NCBI RefSeq assembly: GCF_014650875.1
Contig: NZ_BMVU01000003.1
Span: 186,001-250,000 of the forward strand
DNA: 64,000 bases
Origin: Streptomyces minutiscleroticus
GTDB lineage: Bacteria > Actinomycetota > Actinomycetes > Streptomycetales > Streptomycetaceae
Direction of reading: 5' to 3'
The position numbers were made by a program, and so were the translations under genes. Each line of letters opens with the position of its first letter. The first letter of the stretch is position 1. Positions 33,606-42,704 of the stretch are shown piece after piece. The notes beneath the pieces are model-generated. The model was not told where the DNA came from. It saw nothing but the letters and a program-made list of their open reading frames with translations, and did not search any database.

Positions 33606-34489
33606 AGCATCAGCTCCGATCGGCGGCGGGGGTTGAGCCTCTCCCGCCAGGCCCCGGCGAGCCCGGCGACGGCGAGGGTGGGGACGATGATGAACAGGCC
33701 GGGGAACAGGGTCGGCCACCAGTGCCCGGCGAGCAGCGAACCCCGCGCACCCTGCACCAGGTTGCCGAGGCTCGCCATGTGGGCGGGCAGTCCGAGGCCG
33801 AGGAAGGACAGGGCCGACTCGTGCCACATGGCGTGCGGCACCATCAGGGTGGCGGCGATCGCGGCCTGCGGTGCCACGGCGGGCAGCAGGTGCCGTACCG
33901 CGACCCGCCGCCGTGAGGCGCCCCCGGAGACGGCGGCGTCGATGTACGGGCGGGAGCGCAGCGAGAGCACCTCGGCGCGCACGATGCGGGCGGTCGACAG
34001 CCAGTGGGTGGACGCGACCGAGACCGCCACCGGCACGACGCCCGGCCGGAACAGGGCGACGACGAAGATGCCGAGCAGCAGGTGCGGCACGGACGACAGG
34101 GTGTCGACCACCCGCATCACGGCCCGGTCGGCCCAGCCGCCCAGCGCCCCGGCGGCGGCCCCGACGGCGGTGCCCACCACGGCCGCCACGAGCGCCGCCA
34201 CCAGGCCGACGAGCAGGGAGACCCGCAGCCCGTAGACGCAGCGCAGCAGCAGGTCGCGGCCGAGGTCGTCGGTGCCGAACGGGTGCGCCCAGCTGGGCGG
34301 TCGCAGCTTGGCGGCGAGGTCCACGGCCTGCTGGTCGAGCTGGGCCAGCGGCGGCACGAGGAGCACCGCGAGCACGGTCACGGCCACCAGCGCGGCGCAG
34401 ACGCGGACCCGCACCGCGCGGGTGGAGCGGCGTCGCGTACCGTACGACCGCCACACGGTGGGTTCGGCGGCGGGAGCGTCACATGTCAC
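33602..34489 (-). CDS. nikC: Nickel/peptide-type ABC transporter permease (NikC-like)
   Basis: The 295-residue permease has a short arginine-rich N terminus and then a first membrane helix (CAALVAVTVLAVLLVPPLA). It has the periplasmic FGTDDLGRDLLLR motif typical of DppC/NikC proteins, and the EAA-type loop YIDAAVSGGASRRRVAVRHL. The late HESALSFLGLGLPAH is also a family mark. It starts at a GTG inside the end of the NikB-like gene (11-base overlap), so the two are coupled. Confidence 0.9.
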   Translation of the reverse strand: MTCDAPAAEPTVWRSYGTRRRSTRAVRVRVCAALVAVTVLAVLLVPPLAQLDQQAVDLAAKLRPPSWAHPFGTDDLGRDLLLRCVYGLRVSLLVGLVAALVAAVVGTAVGAAAGALGGWADRAVMRVVDTLSSVPHLLLGIFVVALFRPGVVPVAVSVASTHWLSTARIVRAEVLSLRSRPYIDAAVSGGASRRRVAVRHLLPAVAPQAAIAATLMVPHAMWHESALSFLGLGLPAHMASLGNLVQGARGSLLAGHWWPTLFPGLFIIVPTLAVAGLAGAWRERLNPRRRSELML

Positions 34490-35447
34490 GGAACTTCACC
34501 CTCGGGTCGAACAGGCCGTAGAGCAGGTCGGCGAGCAGGTTGCCGGCCAGGACGGCGGCGGTGGCCAGCACGGTCAGCGCGGCGAGCAGCGGGAAGTCGA
34601 CGGCGGTGGCCGCCTCCACGGTGGCCGCGGCGACGCCCGGCCAGCTGAACACGGTCTCCACCAGCAGGGCGCCGGTGATGAGTTCGGGCACGCGGGACCC
34701 GATCAGGGTCAGCACCGGCAGCAGGCCGGAGCGCAGCGCGTGGCCGAGCAGCACGGTGCGCTCGCTCAGCCCCCGCGCGCGGGCGCCGCGCACGGGGTCC
34801 TCCGCGAGCGCGTCGCCGACGCCCTGACGGACGTAGAGGACGAACCAGGGGAGCTGGGAGACGGCCAGCACACCGGCGGGGAGGACGAGGTGGCGCGCCA
34901 CCTGCCCCGCCGTCACCTGTTCGCTGGCCGTGTCGGTGAGGCCGCCGGCCGGGAGCACGCCGAGCTGGAGGGCGAACAGCCAGACGGCGAGCAGGCCGAG
35001 CCAGAAGGCCGGCGCGGCCTCCAGGGTGTACGACAGCGAGGTCACCGTCCGGTCGAGCGGCGAGCCGGGGCGGCGGGCGGCGAGCACGCCGAGCACCGTG
35101 CCGAGCACCACGGCCGCCACGAGGGCGACCGCGCACAGCAGCGTCGACCACACGACCCGCTCGCCGATGACCTGGGCGACCGGCTGCCGCATCACCGCCG
35201 ACCGCCCCAGGTCGCCGGTGGACGCCGAGGCCAGCCACTCCCACCAGCGGGCGGTGAAGGGCTCGTCCGCACCCAGGTTGTCCCGCAGCCGGTCGAGGGT
35301 CTCCTGGTCGGCGGCGAGGGCGGCCGTGCCCGCGTACGCCTTGACGGGGTCGAAGGGGGAGGCGGCGGCGATCGCGAACACACCGAAGGTGACGACGAGG
35401 AGGACGGGGACGGCGAACAGCAGCCGCCGCCCCGCCAGGCGTGCCAT
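34479..35447 (-). CDS. nikB: Nickel/peptide-type ABC transporter permease (NikB-like)
   Basis: The 322-residue permease has the DppB/NikB pattern. The N-terminal helix is RRLLFAVPVLLVVTFGVFAI, and a large external loop contains RDNLGADEPF and the GDLGRSAVMRQPV segment. The coupling loop is EDPVRGARARGLSERTVLL, and late VFSWPGVA follows. It pairs with the overlapping NikC-like permease and follows the binding lipoprotein by 44 bp. Metal versus peptide specificity rests mainly on the Nur-like box upstream of the operon. Confidence 0.9.
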   Translation of the reverse strand: MARLAGRRLLFAVPVLLVVTFGVFAIAAASPFDPVKAYAGTAALAADQETLDRLRDNLGADEPFTARWWEWLASASTGDLGRSAVMRQPVAQVIGERVVWSTLLCAVALVAAVVLGTVLGVLAARRPGSPLDRTVTSLSYTLEAAPAFWLGLLAVWLFALQLGVLPAGGLTDTASEQVTAGQVARHLVLPAGVLAVSQLPWFVLYVRQGVGDALAEDPVRGARARGLSERTVLLGHALRSGLLPVLTLIGSRVPELITGALLVETVFSWPGVAAATVEAATAVDFPLLAALTVLATAAVLAGNLLADLLYGLFDPRVKFRDM

Positions 35448-35491
35448 CGCTCCCCAGGGCAGTGACCTGGGCAGCGGCCGGGGAAGGAGGC

Positions 35492-37078
35492 TCACTTCTT
35501 GGGCTGCCAGTCCTCGAGGTTCCACCACGGGCCGCTGCCGAAGCCGTGCTCGTGCGGTTCCACCTGCGTGGTCAGTCCCTCCCAGCGGTCGGCCAGCACG
35601 TAGGTGTGGTCGACGTGGGTGAGGTAGGTGGTGCCGGGGTCCTTCACCAGTTCGCGCTGGACCGTGTCGTAGGCGGCCTCGCGGTCCGCGCGGTCCTGGC
35701 TGCGGCGGGCCTCGTCGAGCGCCTCGTCGACCGCGGGGTTGTCGTAACGGCCCATGTTGTTGTAGCCGTCGCCGGCGAGGGAGGAGTGCAGCGTGCGGTA
35801 GAGGGTGAAGTCGGGGTCGCCCGTGCTGCCGCCGCCCGCGAGGACCGCGTCGTCGCCCATGCGCGGCTCGATGACCTCCCAGGTGGCGCTCTCCACCGTC
35901 ACCTCGATGCCTGCCTTCTTCGCGTCGGAGGCGTAGGCGAGGGCGTGGTCCTGGCGGAGCTTGTCGCCCGCGGGGTAGAGGAGGGTGAAGGCCGCCCGCC
36001 GTCCGTCCTTGGCCCGTACGCCGTCCGCGCCGGCCTTCCAGCCCGCCCGGTCCAGGATCTCCTTCGCCCCGGCCAGGTCGTGCTTGCGCTCGATGCCCTG
36101 CGCGAACCAGGGGTCGTCGACGGGCAGCGGTCCGTACGCCGGGCGGCCCGCACCGTCGAGGATCCGCTCCACCATGGCCTCGCGGTCCACGGCGGCGTCG
36201 AGGGCCCGCCGGATCGCGCGGTCGCCCGTGACCTCGTTGCCCGTGGGAAGGGTGACGGCGCGGAAGTCGTAGGTCTTCGCGTCGTACCTCACCTTCCCCT
36301 TGTCGCCCTCGAACGTCGCGGCGAGGGCGGGCGTGAGGATCGCACCGTCGAGGTCGCCCGAGCGCAGCCGGGTGGCGCGCACGTCGTCGTCCTCGATGAT
36401 CGCCACGGTCACCTTCTGGACCTCCGGCGCGCCGCCCCAGTAGTCGGGGTTGGCCTCGAAGGTGAGCTTCTCGCCCTTGCTCCAGCCGGTGAGGACGTAC
36501 GGTCCGGTGCCGACGGGCTGCGTGTTGAAGGAGCCGGTGTTGGGGTCCTGCTTCCCCACGATGTGCTCCGGGACGACGGGCAGCGTGGTGCGTGCGGCGA
36601 ACGGCGCGTACGGGTACTTGAGGGTGAAGACGACCTTGTCGTCGCCGTCCGCCCGCACCTCCTCGACGGCGTCCAGTTCGTTGCGGAAGGTGTTGTTCGT
36701 CTTCGGGTCGAGGGCGGTCCGGTAGGTGAAGACGACGTCCTCGGCGGTCAGCGGCTCGCCGTCGCTGAACTCCACCCCGTCGCGCAGGCGGTAGGTGTAC
36801 GTGCGCCCGCCGTCGCCGACCTCGGGCAGGGCGGTCGCGAGCGCGGGGGTCAGCCGGCCGTCGGCGCCCCGGGCGAGGAGCCCGTCGAAGATCTTCGAGT
36901 TGCCGTCCTTGCCGTAGCCGAGCAGCGGGCTGAGGGTGTCCGGTTCGTTGGCCACACCGATCACGACGGAGTCGGCGGCCCCCTCGTCCCCCGTGCCGCC
37001 GCCGGGCGCCGAGCAGGCGGTGACACCGCCGAGCACCGCCGCCGCGGCGGCGATTCTCCGTATCCGCCGGACCGTCAT
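35492..37078 (-). CDS. nikA: Nickel/peptide-type substrate-binding lipoprotein (NikA-like)
   Basis: From the ATG at 37078 (a GTG at 37087 is possible) the product is 528 residues. The signal (VRRIRRIAAAAAVLGG) ends in the lipobox VTAC, so it is a lipid-anchored SBP family 5 protein. Recognisable parts are VIGVANEPDTLSPLLGYGKD, YTYRLRDGVEFSDGEPLTAE and NPDYWGG. Family members bind nickel chelates or peptides. Operon order and a Nur-like element 34 bp upstream favour nickel, as in the S. coelicolor nikABCDE operon (known from the literature). The assignment to nickel is inference. Confidence 0.85.
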   Translation of the reverse strand: MTVRRIRRIAAAAAVLGGVTACSAPGGGTGDEGAADSVVIGVANEPDTLSPLLGYGKDGNSKIFDGLLARGADGRLTPALATALPEVGDGGRTYTYRLRDGVEFSDGEPLTAEDVVFTYRTALDPKTNNTFRNELDAVEEVRADGDDKVVFTLKYPYAPFAARTTLPVVPEHIVGKQDPNTGSFNTQPVGTGPYVLTGWSKGEKLTFEANPDYWGGAPEVQKVTVAIIEDDDVRATRLRSGDLDGAILTPALAATFEGDKGKVRYDAKTYDFRAVTLPTGNEVTGDRAIRRALDAAVDREAMVERILDGAGRPAYGPLPVDDPWFAQGIERKHDLAGAKEILDRAGWKAGADGVRAKDGRRAAFTLLYPAGDKLRQDHALAYASDAKKAGIEVTVESATWEVIEPRMGDDAVLAGGGSTGDPDFTLYRTLHSSLAGDGYNNMGRYDNPAVDEALDEARRSQDRADREAAYDTVQRELVKDPGTTYLTHVDHTYVLADRWEGLTTQVEPHEHGFGSGPWWNLEDWQPKK

Positions 37079-37111
37079 GGATCTCACACCCTTGCTGCAG
37101 TAGAGACGTTG

Positions 37112-37128
37112 TTGCGCATAGTTTGCAG
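37112..37128. promoter_or_regulatory. Nur-like box upstream of nik operon
   Basis: TTGCGC-ATAGT-TTGCAG fits the streptomycete Nur consensus tTGCaa-N5-ttGCAA at nine of twelve defined positions. It lies 34 bp before the nikA start, in the promoter region. An additional exact 9-bp inverted repeat (CTTGCTGCA at 37091-37099, TGCAGCAAG at 37124-37132) overlaps it and could form a second site or a leader hairpin. Confidence 0.6.
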
Positions 37129-37371
37129 CAAGGTGCTACCCGGGTCGTCCCCGGGTCAGTCCACCGTCTTCGCCCGGGGCGCGGCGCGGCGGCATCGGCA
37201 CGACACCGGGGAGGGGCGGTCGCATGACACACCGTCATGTGGCCGGATCGGGTGGCGCGCCGGCGCCCGGGCGTACGGCATCGCCCGATCCGGTGGAAGC
37301 GCCGGGTGCGCGGCGGAGAGAATGACGCCGGTCCTGGCCGCCGGGATCCGGTCCGCACCGTCGGAGGAACG

Positions 37372-38262
37372 ATGCACTCTTCGGAGCTCTCGGACTTTCT
37401 GCGCTCGCGCCGTGCGGCACTGACCCCGCAGGACGTCGGGCTGCCGTGGCGTTCCGGCGCGCGACGCGTCAAAGGACTGCGCCGCGAGGAGCTGGCGCTC
37501 CTCGCGGGCGTGAGCGCGGACTACTACACCCGCCTGGAACAGGGCAGGGCGAAGAACGTCTCCGCGCAGGTGCTGTCCGCCGTGGCCGACGCGCTGCGGC
37601 TCACCGGGCTCGAACGGCGGCACCTGTTCTCGATGGCCCGGCCGGGACTGGTGCCGGACGGGCCGCGCAGGGCCCCCGCTCTCCGGGCGCGGCCCGCCGT
37701 GCGGATGATGATGGACGCCCTGGACCCGACGCCGGTCATGCTGCACGGTCCCCGGCTGGAGGCGATCGCCGCCAACCGGATGGGCAGGGTCCTCATCGAC
37801 GACTTCGACGCGATGCCCGCGGCCGAGCGCAACCTGGCGCGGTGGATGTTCCTCGACCCCCGCGCCCGCACGGTGTATCCGGACTGGGAGGAGATCGCCG
37901 CCCAGACGGTGGCCGTCCTGCGGGTCGCGGCCGGGGAGGAGCCGGATCCGGCGCTCACCGGCCTGGTGGGCGAACTGTCCTCGCGCAGCGACGACTTCGC
38001 CCGGGTCTGGGCCGAGTACCGGGTCTTCCGGCACACGCACGGCAGGAAGCGGTTCCACCACGAGGCGGTCGGCACCATGACGCTCAACTACGAGTCGCTG
38101 GCGCTGTCCGCCGACCCGGGTCTGTCGCTGCTCGTCTACACCGCGGACACCGGCTCGCCCTCGGAGGAGAAGCTGCGCATCCTGTCCGGCCGGGCCGAGG
38201 AGCGGAACGCGCGGGCGCCCGCGGACCTCACCGGCGCGGAGAAGGCGCAGGGGGCGCCGTAG
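37372..38262 (+). CDS. XRE-family HTH regulator with MmyB-like ligand domain
   Basis: GGAGGAACG precedes the ATG at 37372, giving 296 residues. The N-terminal XRE domain reads GLRREELALLAGVSADYYTR with LEQGRAKNVSAQVLSAVADAL. The C-terminal part (about 100-280) has the PAS-like MmyB ligand-binding pattern, for example NRMGRVLIDDF and WMFLDPRAR, then HTHGRKRFHHEAVG and LNYESLALSADPG. Such regulators in streptomycetes usually control an adjacent short-chain dehydrogenase. None is adjacent here, so the target is unclear. Confidence 0.92.
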   Translation: MHSSELSDFLRSRRAALTPQDVGLPWRSGARRVKGLRREELALLAGVSADYYTRLEQGRAKNVSAQVLSAVADALRLTGLERRHLFSMARPGLVPDGPRRAPALRARPAVRMMMDALDPTPVMLHGPRLEAIAANRMGRVLIDDFDAMPAAERNLARWMFLDPRARTVYPDWEEIAAQTVAVLRVAAGEEPDPALTGLVGELSSRSDDFARVWAEYRVFRHTHGRKRFHHEAVGTMTLNYESLALSADPGLSLLVYTADTGSPSEEKLRILSGRAEERNARAPADLTGAEKAQGAP

Positions 38263-38503
38263 GAGCACACGGTCGGCCGCGGGCGCAGGGAGCGGAACCG
38301 GTCGCGGCCGGCCGGCTTCCGGACAGGCGCCTGCCGGGCGGTGTGCTGCCCGGGACCGCAGGAGGCGCCGGCGACGGACCGAGTGGTCGGCATGCGGACT
38401 CCGGACGGGAGAGCACGGAGTGAGTGCCGAAGGCTGCGCGGGCACGGGCTCCGAGGAGATCCGAGGGCCCGGCCGGGAGGGCTTCCGTGGTGGTGCGGAC
38501 GGG

Positions 38504-38971
38504 TCAGGCCCGGGCGCCGGGCAGCCTCTGCGACAGTTCGATCATGTTGCCCCACGGGTCGCGGAAGAACGCCAGGCGGCGGCTGATCTCCTCGATCTCG
38601 AAGGGCTCGCCGACGAGGTCGACCCCGCGAGCGGCGAGTTCGGCGCACGCCTTGTCGACGTCGTCGACGTGGAGGCAGAGGTGCTGGTACCCGCCGTGCC
38701 CCAGACCGGCGCCCAGGTCGTCGAGGACCTCGTTGGGATGGGGCACCGGCCCCGCCAGCAGCTCCAGGTGGAAGTCGTCGTCGGCGGCCGGACTGAGGCA
38801 GGCGAGCCTCAGCTCGCCGTAGGGCCACTCCTGCACCACCCGGAAGTCGAGCTTCTCGGTGTACCAGGACCTGGCCGCCTCGTGGTCGGGAACGCGGACA
38901 CCCACGTGGTGCCCGCGGAAGGAGGCGAACGGGCTCGCGGGGTTCTTCGGGGGATCGGCGGGCATGGGCAT
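38504..38971 (-). CDS. VOC-family (glyoxalase-like) protein
   Basis: The 155-residue protein has two beta-alpha-beta-beta-beta modules. FRGHHVGVRVPDHEAARSWY starts the first, and GGYQHLCLHVDDVDKACAEL starts the second. The metal-site pattern is partly visible: His in GHHVGV, Glu in HLELLAG, His in QHLCLHV and Glu in MIELSQ. Members include glyoxalase I, dioxygenases and resistance proteins that bind small molecules. The neighbouring genes do not indicate a substrate. Start at 38971 is one of two close in-frame ATGs. Confidence 0.88.
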   Translation of the reverse strand: MPMPADPPKNPASPFASFRGHHVGVRVPDHEAARSWYTEKLDFRVVQEWPYGELRLACLSPAADDDFHLELLAGPVPHPNEVLDDLGAGLGHGGYQHLCLHVDDVDKACAELAARGVDLVGEPFEIEEISRRLAFFRDPWGNMIELSQRLPGARA

Positions 38972-39174
38972 CGCGGTCTCCTGGGCGTCGGGGCGGCCGC
39001 GGCGGAGGGGTTCCGGCCCGCGGCCCGGCCCGGTGCGGGCCGTGGCACCAGCCAACGCCGTCCGCCGGGCCGGTTCCATACGCTGCCCGGCCCCGTCCGG
39101 CCTGGTTCCGGCAGACCCAGGTTCGCTGTGGCCCCGAACGGGCAGGGGCGTTCGGCGCAACCGCCGAGAGGCCG

Positions 39175-40197
39175 TCAGGAAGCGTGCGAGCTGGCGCGGA
39201 TCTCCAGGCGGTGGGGCACCACGATGTCCAGGGGCGGCACGCCCGCGGCGGGGCTGTAGATGCGGTCGGCCAGGCACTGCAGGGCGCGCTCGGCGATCTG
39301 CCGCTTGTCGGGGGCCACGGTGGTCAGGGCCGGGTTGGCGTAGAGGGCGTCCTCGATGCCGTCGAAGCCCACCACGGCCAGGTCCCGCGGGACGCGCAGG
39401 CCGTGCCGGTGCGCGGTGTGCAGTGCGCCGAGGGCGAGTTCGTCGCTGAAGGCGAAGACGGCGTCCGGCCGCACACCGTCCTCCAGCAGGGCGGTCATGG
39501 CCTCCGCCCCGTCGCTGCGGTGGAGGGTGGTGACCGTCCGCTCCAGCCGGGGGTCCGGCTCGATGCCCGCGCGGCGCAGCGCGGTGCGGTAGCCCTCCAG
39601 GCGCTGGTGGGCGGTGCCGTTGCGCAGATGAGGCTGGAGGCCGACCGCGGCGATGCGGCGGCGTCCGGTGCCGATCAGGTGGGTCGTGGCCTCGTCGGCG
39701 GCGAGCACGTTGTCGACGGCCACGCGGTCGGCGAGTCCGTGCGGGTGCCGCTCGCCCAGGAGGACGACCGGCACGCTGCGCGCCTGCGCGGTGAGCTCCT
39801 CGGGGCTGAGCGACCAGGGGCTGATGATGAGTCCGTCCACCAGGCGGCCCCCGGTGCCGTCGAGCAGTCTGCGCTCGGCGTCGGGGTCGCCGAAGGTCTG
39901 GTCGATGACGACGGTCCACGAGCGCTGCCGGGCGGCCTCGACGATCAGGCCCGCCAGCTCCCCGAAGTAGGGGGAGTGCAGTTCGGGGATGGCCAGGCCG
40001 ATCAGGCCGGTGCGGCCCGCCCGCAGATTGCGGGCGGCGAGGTTGGGGCGGTAGCCCAGTTCGTCCAGGGCCCGCTGCACCCTGGCCCGGGTCTCCTCGG
40101 CGACGGACGCCGATCCGCTCACCACGTTCGACACGGTCCGTATCGACACGCCGGCGAGGGCTGCCACGTCCTTCAGGCGACTGCTCACGGTGGTCAT
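39175..40197 (-). CDS. LacI-family transcriptional repressor
   Basis: The 340-residue protein has the LacI HTH and hinge at the N terminus (RLKDVAALAGVSIRTVSNVV, ARVQRALDELGYRPNLAARN). A periplasmic-binding-protein-like sensor follows, with VVGFDGIEDALYANPALTTV near the end. It binds a sugar-type ligand and represses carbohydrate genes. It is divergent from a dioxygenase / sugar-porter pair. The gap contains a perfect TGCAACGTTGCA palindrome, so that pair and itself are the expected targets. Confidence 0.93.
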   Translation of the reverse strand: MTTVSSRLKDVAALAGVSIRTVSNVVSGSASVAEETRARVQRALDELGYRPNLAARNLRAGRTGLIGLAIPELHSPYFGELAGLIVEAARQRSWTVVIDQTFGDPDAERRLLDGTGGRLVDGLIISPWSLSPEELTAQARSVPVVLLGERHPHGLADRVAVDNVLAADEATTHLIGTGRRRIAAVGLQPHLRNGTAHQRLEGYRTALRRAGIEPDPRLERTVTTLHRSDGAEAMTALLEDGVRPDAVFAFSDELALGALHTAHRHGLRVPRDLAVVGFDGIEDALYANPALTTVAPDKRQIAERALQCLADRIYSPAAGVPPLDIVVPHRLEIRASSHAS

Positions 40198-40243
40198 CTT
40201 CGCACGCGCCGACAACGGACGGCCAGAATCCCCGGCAGGGTAT

Positions 40244-40269
40244 TGCAACGTTGCATTCATCGATGCAAC
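40244..40269. promoter_or_regulatory. LacI operator cluster
   Basis: Bases 40244-40255 form the perfect palindrome TGCAACGTTGCA with a central CG, typical of LacI-family sites. A further TTGCAT/ATGCAA inverted pair shares its right arm and extends to 40268. Three TTGCA-type half sites thus overlap about 40-60 bp before the dioxygenase start. Confidence 0.75.
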
Positions 40270-40305
40270 ATGAGGGTCGTCCGATGCAGCGCAAGGAGGC
40301 GCGAC

Positions 40306-41157
40306 ATGACCACGCACGCATACCCCGGCATCACCCCGGCGGCCCTGGACGTCGACGTGACGCAGGACGTCCGGAACCTGTACGAGGACGGCATCACGGC
40401 GCGCAAGGGCGCCTTCTCCGTCGAGTGGGCCGACCGGCTGCGGGAGGACGTCGACGTCGCCTTCGAGGAGGCGCTGTCCCGCCCGGGCGGCGCCGTGGGG
40501 CGCGGCCCCAACCGCTACTACGTCGAGATCCACCCCGAGCAGATCAGGGGCTTCGTGGAGCTGGTCGACCACCCCTGGGTGCGCTCCGTGTGCACGGCCG
40601 TGCTCGGCCCCGACTACCGCATCGTGGAGCTCGGCTTCGACGTGCCGCTCGAGGGCGCCGTCAACCAGCCCTGGCACCGCGACTTCCCCATGCCGGAGGA
40701 GACCCGCCGCGAGCGGCGGCTGACCTCGCTCGCCTTCAACGTGACCACGGTCGACACCGAGGAGGACATGGGCCCCTTCGAGATAGCGCCGGGCACGCAG
40801 TGGGACGACAGCCCCGAGTTCGACCACGGCATGTTCCCGCCCAGGGACCACTACGACCGCTACCTCGGCCGCGCGGTGCGCAAGTACCCCAAGCGCGGTG
40901 ACATCTCCGCCAGGACCGCCCTGACCATCCACCGCGGCACCACCAACGAGTCGGCCAAGCCCCGCCCCGTCCTCGTCCTCGGCGTGGACGGACCGGAGGC
41001 CGGCAACGCCGACCGGCACGACACCGCGGTGACGCGCGCGTACTGGGACGCCCTGCCCGAGCGCGTGCGCCGGCACCTCGACTGCCCCGTGGTGGACGAG
41101 CTGGTCCCCGTCACGCAGAAGCACACCATCGAGGGTCTGGTCATGGGCGATGCCTGA
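40306..41157 (+). CDS. Phytanoyl-CoA dioxygenase (PhyH) family protein
   Basis: AAGGAGGCGCGAC precedes the ATG at 40306, giving 283 residues. The Fe(II) site of the 2-oxoglutarate dioxygenase fold is visible as His124-x-Asp126 in PWHRDF and His209 in TIHRGTTN, with Arg220 as the likely 2-oxoglutarate ligand. The family hydroxylates or epimerises small molecules, lipids and natural products. It overlaps the sugar-porter gene by 8 nt and is under a LacI-type operator. That suggests a role on an imported sugar or cyclitol and not on phytanoyl-CoA (inference). Confidence 0.85.
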   Translation: MTTHAYPGITPAALDVDVTQDVRNLYEDGITARKGAFSVEWADRLREDVDVAFEEALSRPGGAVGRGPNRYYVEIHPEQIRGFVELVDHPWVRSVCTAVLGPDYRIVELGFDVPLEGAVNQPWHRDFPMPEETRRERRLTSLAFNVTTVDTEEDMGPFEIAPGTQWDDSPEFDHGMFPPRDHYDRYLGRAVRKYPKRGDISARTALTIHRGTTNESAKPRPVLVLGVDGPEAGNADRHDTAVTRAYWDALPERVRRHLDCPVVDELVPVTQKHTIEGLVMGDA

Positions 41158-42568
41158 GCTGACCGCCGTCCCCGCCTCCGCGGACACGGCACGCACCACC
41201 GTCCGGCAGCCGCCCCAGGTCTACGCGGTGGCGGCCGTCTCCGCCCTGGGCGGCCTGCTCTTCGGCTACGACACGGGCATCATCTCCGGTGCCCTGCTCC
41301 ACCTGCGCCACGACCTCCACCTGTCCTCGCGGCAGCAGGAGATCGTCGTGAGCGTCATCCTGGTGGGCGCGATGATCGGCGCACTGGTCTCCGGGCGCCT
41401 CGCCGTCCGCCACGGACGGCGCCGGGTGGTGCTGTGGGTGGCCGTGGTCTTCGCCGCGGGCGCCCTGGCGGCCGCCGTCGCACCCGGCACCGGCACACTG
41501 ATCGCGGCGCGCTTCGTCCTCGGCCTCGCCGTGGGCGGCGCCTCCAACATGGTGCCGGTCTACATCGCCGAGGTGGCGCCCCCCGCCATCCGCGGCCGTC
41601 TCATGGTGCTGTTCCAGCTCATGGTCGCCATCGGCCAGCTGATCTCGTACCTGTGCGGCTGGCTCCTCAACGGAAGCGGCGGCTGGCGTCTGATGTTCGG
41701 CCTGGCCGTCATTCCCGCGGCCGTCCTGGCGATCGGCATGCTCAAGCTGCCCGAGAGCCCCCGGTGGCTGGTCGAGCACGGGCACCTCGACACCGCGCAC
41801 GCGGTGCTGAGCAGGCTGCGGCCCGCCGGGTACGACGTCGCCGCGGAGATCGCGAGCATCGGCGAGGTGTCCGCGGCAGCGCCCCGCGCGGACCGGCGCG
41901 CGCTGCTGCGGCCGTGGCTGCGGCCCGCCCTGGTGGTCGCCCTCGGCGTGGCCGCGTTCTCCCAGCTCACAGGCATCAACGCCGTGGTCTACTACGCGCC
42001 CACGATCCTGTCCGACGCCGGGTTCGGCGAGTCGGTCGCGCTGATCACCGGCGTGGGCGTCGGGGCGATGCTCGTGGTGGCCGGCGTCGTGGGGGCGATC
42101 GCGGTGGACGCGCTGGGCCGGCGGCGCACGATGCTGTGGTTCGTACCGCTGTCCGGTCTGGCCATGGCCGTGCTCGGCGTCGCCTTCCTGGCCGGCGACT
42201 CACCGGTCCAGCGGTGGACCGTCGTCCTGTCGCTGCTCGCGTACATCCTGTTCAACGGCATCGGCATGCAGTCCGTGGTGTGGCTGATCGCCCCGGAGAT
42301 CCTCCCGCTCTCCGTGCGGGGACCGGCCACCAGCCTGGCCACGCTCAGCGTCTGGGGCTTCGACCTGCTGATCGCCGTCACGGCACTCAGCGCGATCAAC
42401 GCCATCGGCCGCTCCGGTACCTTCTTCGTGTACGCCGCCATGAACGCGCTCTGCGTGCTGTTCGTCCTGTTCAAGGTGCCCGAGACGCGCAACCGCTCCC
42501 TGGAGGACATCGAGCGCGCACTGCGGGCCCCGGGCTCGCTGCGGCGCAACCTCGCCCGGTCCTCCTGA
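41150..42568 (+). CDS. MFS sugar-porter family transporter
   Basis: The 472-residue protein has twelve predicted membrane helices. It carries sugar-porter signatures: GLLFGYDTGIISGAL (helix 1), GRRRVV after helix 2, PESPRWLVEHG at the end of the first half, QLTGINAVVYYAPTI in helix 7, and PETRNRSLEDIE at the C-terminal end. It should symport a sugar or polyol with protons. Translation is coupled to the upstream dioxygenase by overlap, and both follow the LacI operator. A strong terminator lies about 100 bp downstream. Confidence 0.93.
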   Translation: MPELTAVPASADTARTTVRQPPQVYAVAAVSALGGLLFGYDTGIISGALLHLRHDLHLSSRQQEIVVSVILVGAMIGALVSGRLAVRHGRRRVVLWVAVVFAAGALAAAVAPGTGTLIAARFVLGLAVGGASNMVPVYIAEVAPPAIRGRLMVLFQLMVAIGQLISYLCGWLLNGSGGWRLMFGLAVIPAAVLAIGMLKLPESPRWLVEHGHLDTAHAVLSRLRPAGYDVAAEIASIGEVSAAAPRADRRALLRPWLRPALVVALGVAAFSQLTGINAVVYYAPTILSDAGFGESVALITGVGVGAMLVVAGVVGAIAVDALGRRRTMLWFVPLSGLAMAVLGVAFLAGDSPVQRWTVVLSLLAYILFNGIGMQSVVWLIAPEILPLSVRGPATSLATLSVWGFDLLIAVTALSAINAIGRSGTFFVYAAMNALCVLFVLFKVPETRNRSLEDIERALRAPGSLRRNLARSS

Positions 42569-42665
42569 GCAGCGGCCCGGCGGCCGGCGGGGCGCGGTCG
42601 TCCGCGCCGGTGGCCGCCGGCCGGTCGTCGGCCGCCCCGGTGAGAGGGCCGACAGGGCGTGACGA

Positions 42666-42704
42666 AAAGGCCGGCCCGGCGCACACAGCGCCGGGCCGGC
42701 CTTT
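42666..42704 (+). terminator. Strong hairpin terminator after sugar porter gene
   Basis: A perfect 17-bp stem from AAAGGCCGGCCCGGCGC (42666-42682), loop ACACA, and the complement at 42688-42704 ending in TTT. The A and T runs at its base fit an intrinsic terminator in either direction. Confidence 0.88.

Noticed and set aside
35441..37423. A 660-codon plus-strand frame antisense to nikA
   Set aside because: The minus strand carries a lipobox and SBP family 5 motifs; the plus frame is a shadow.
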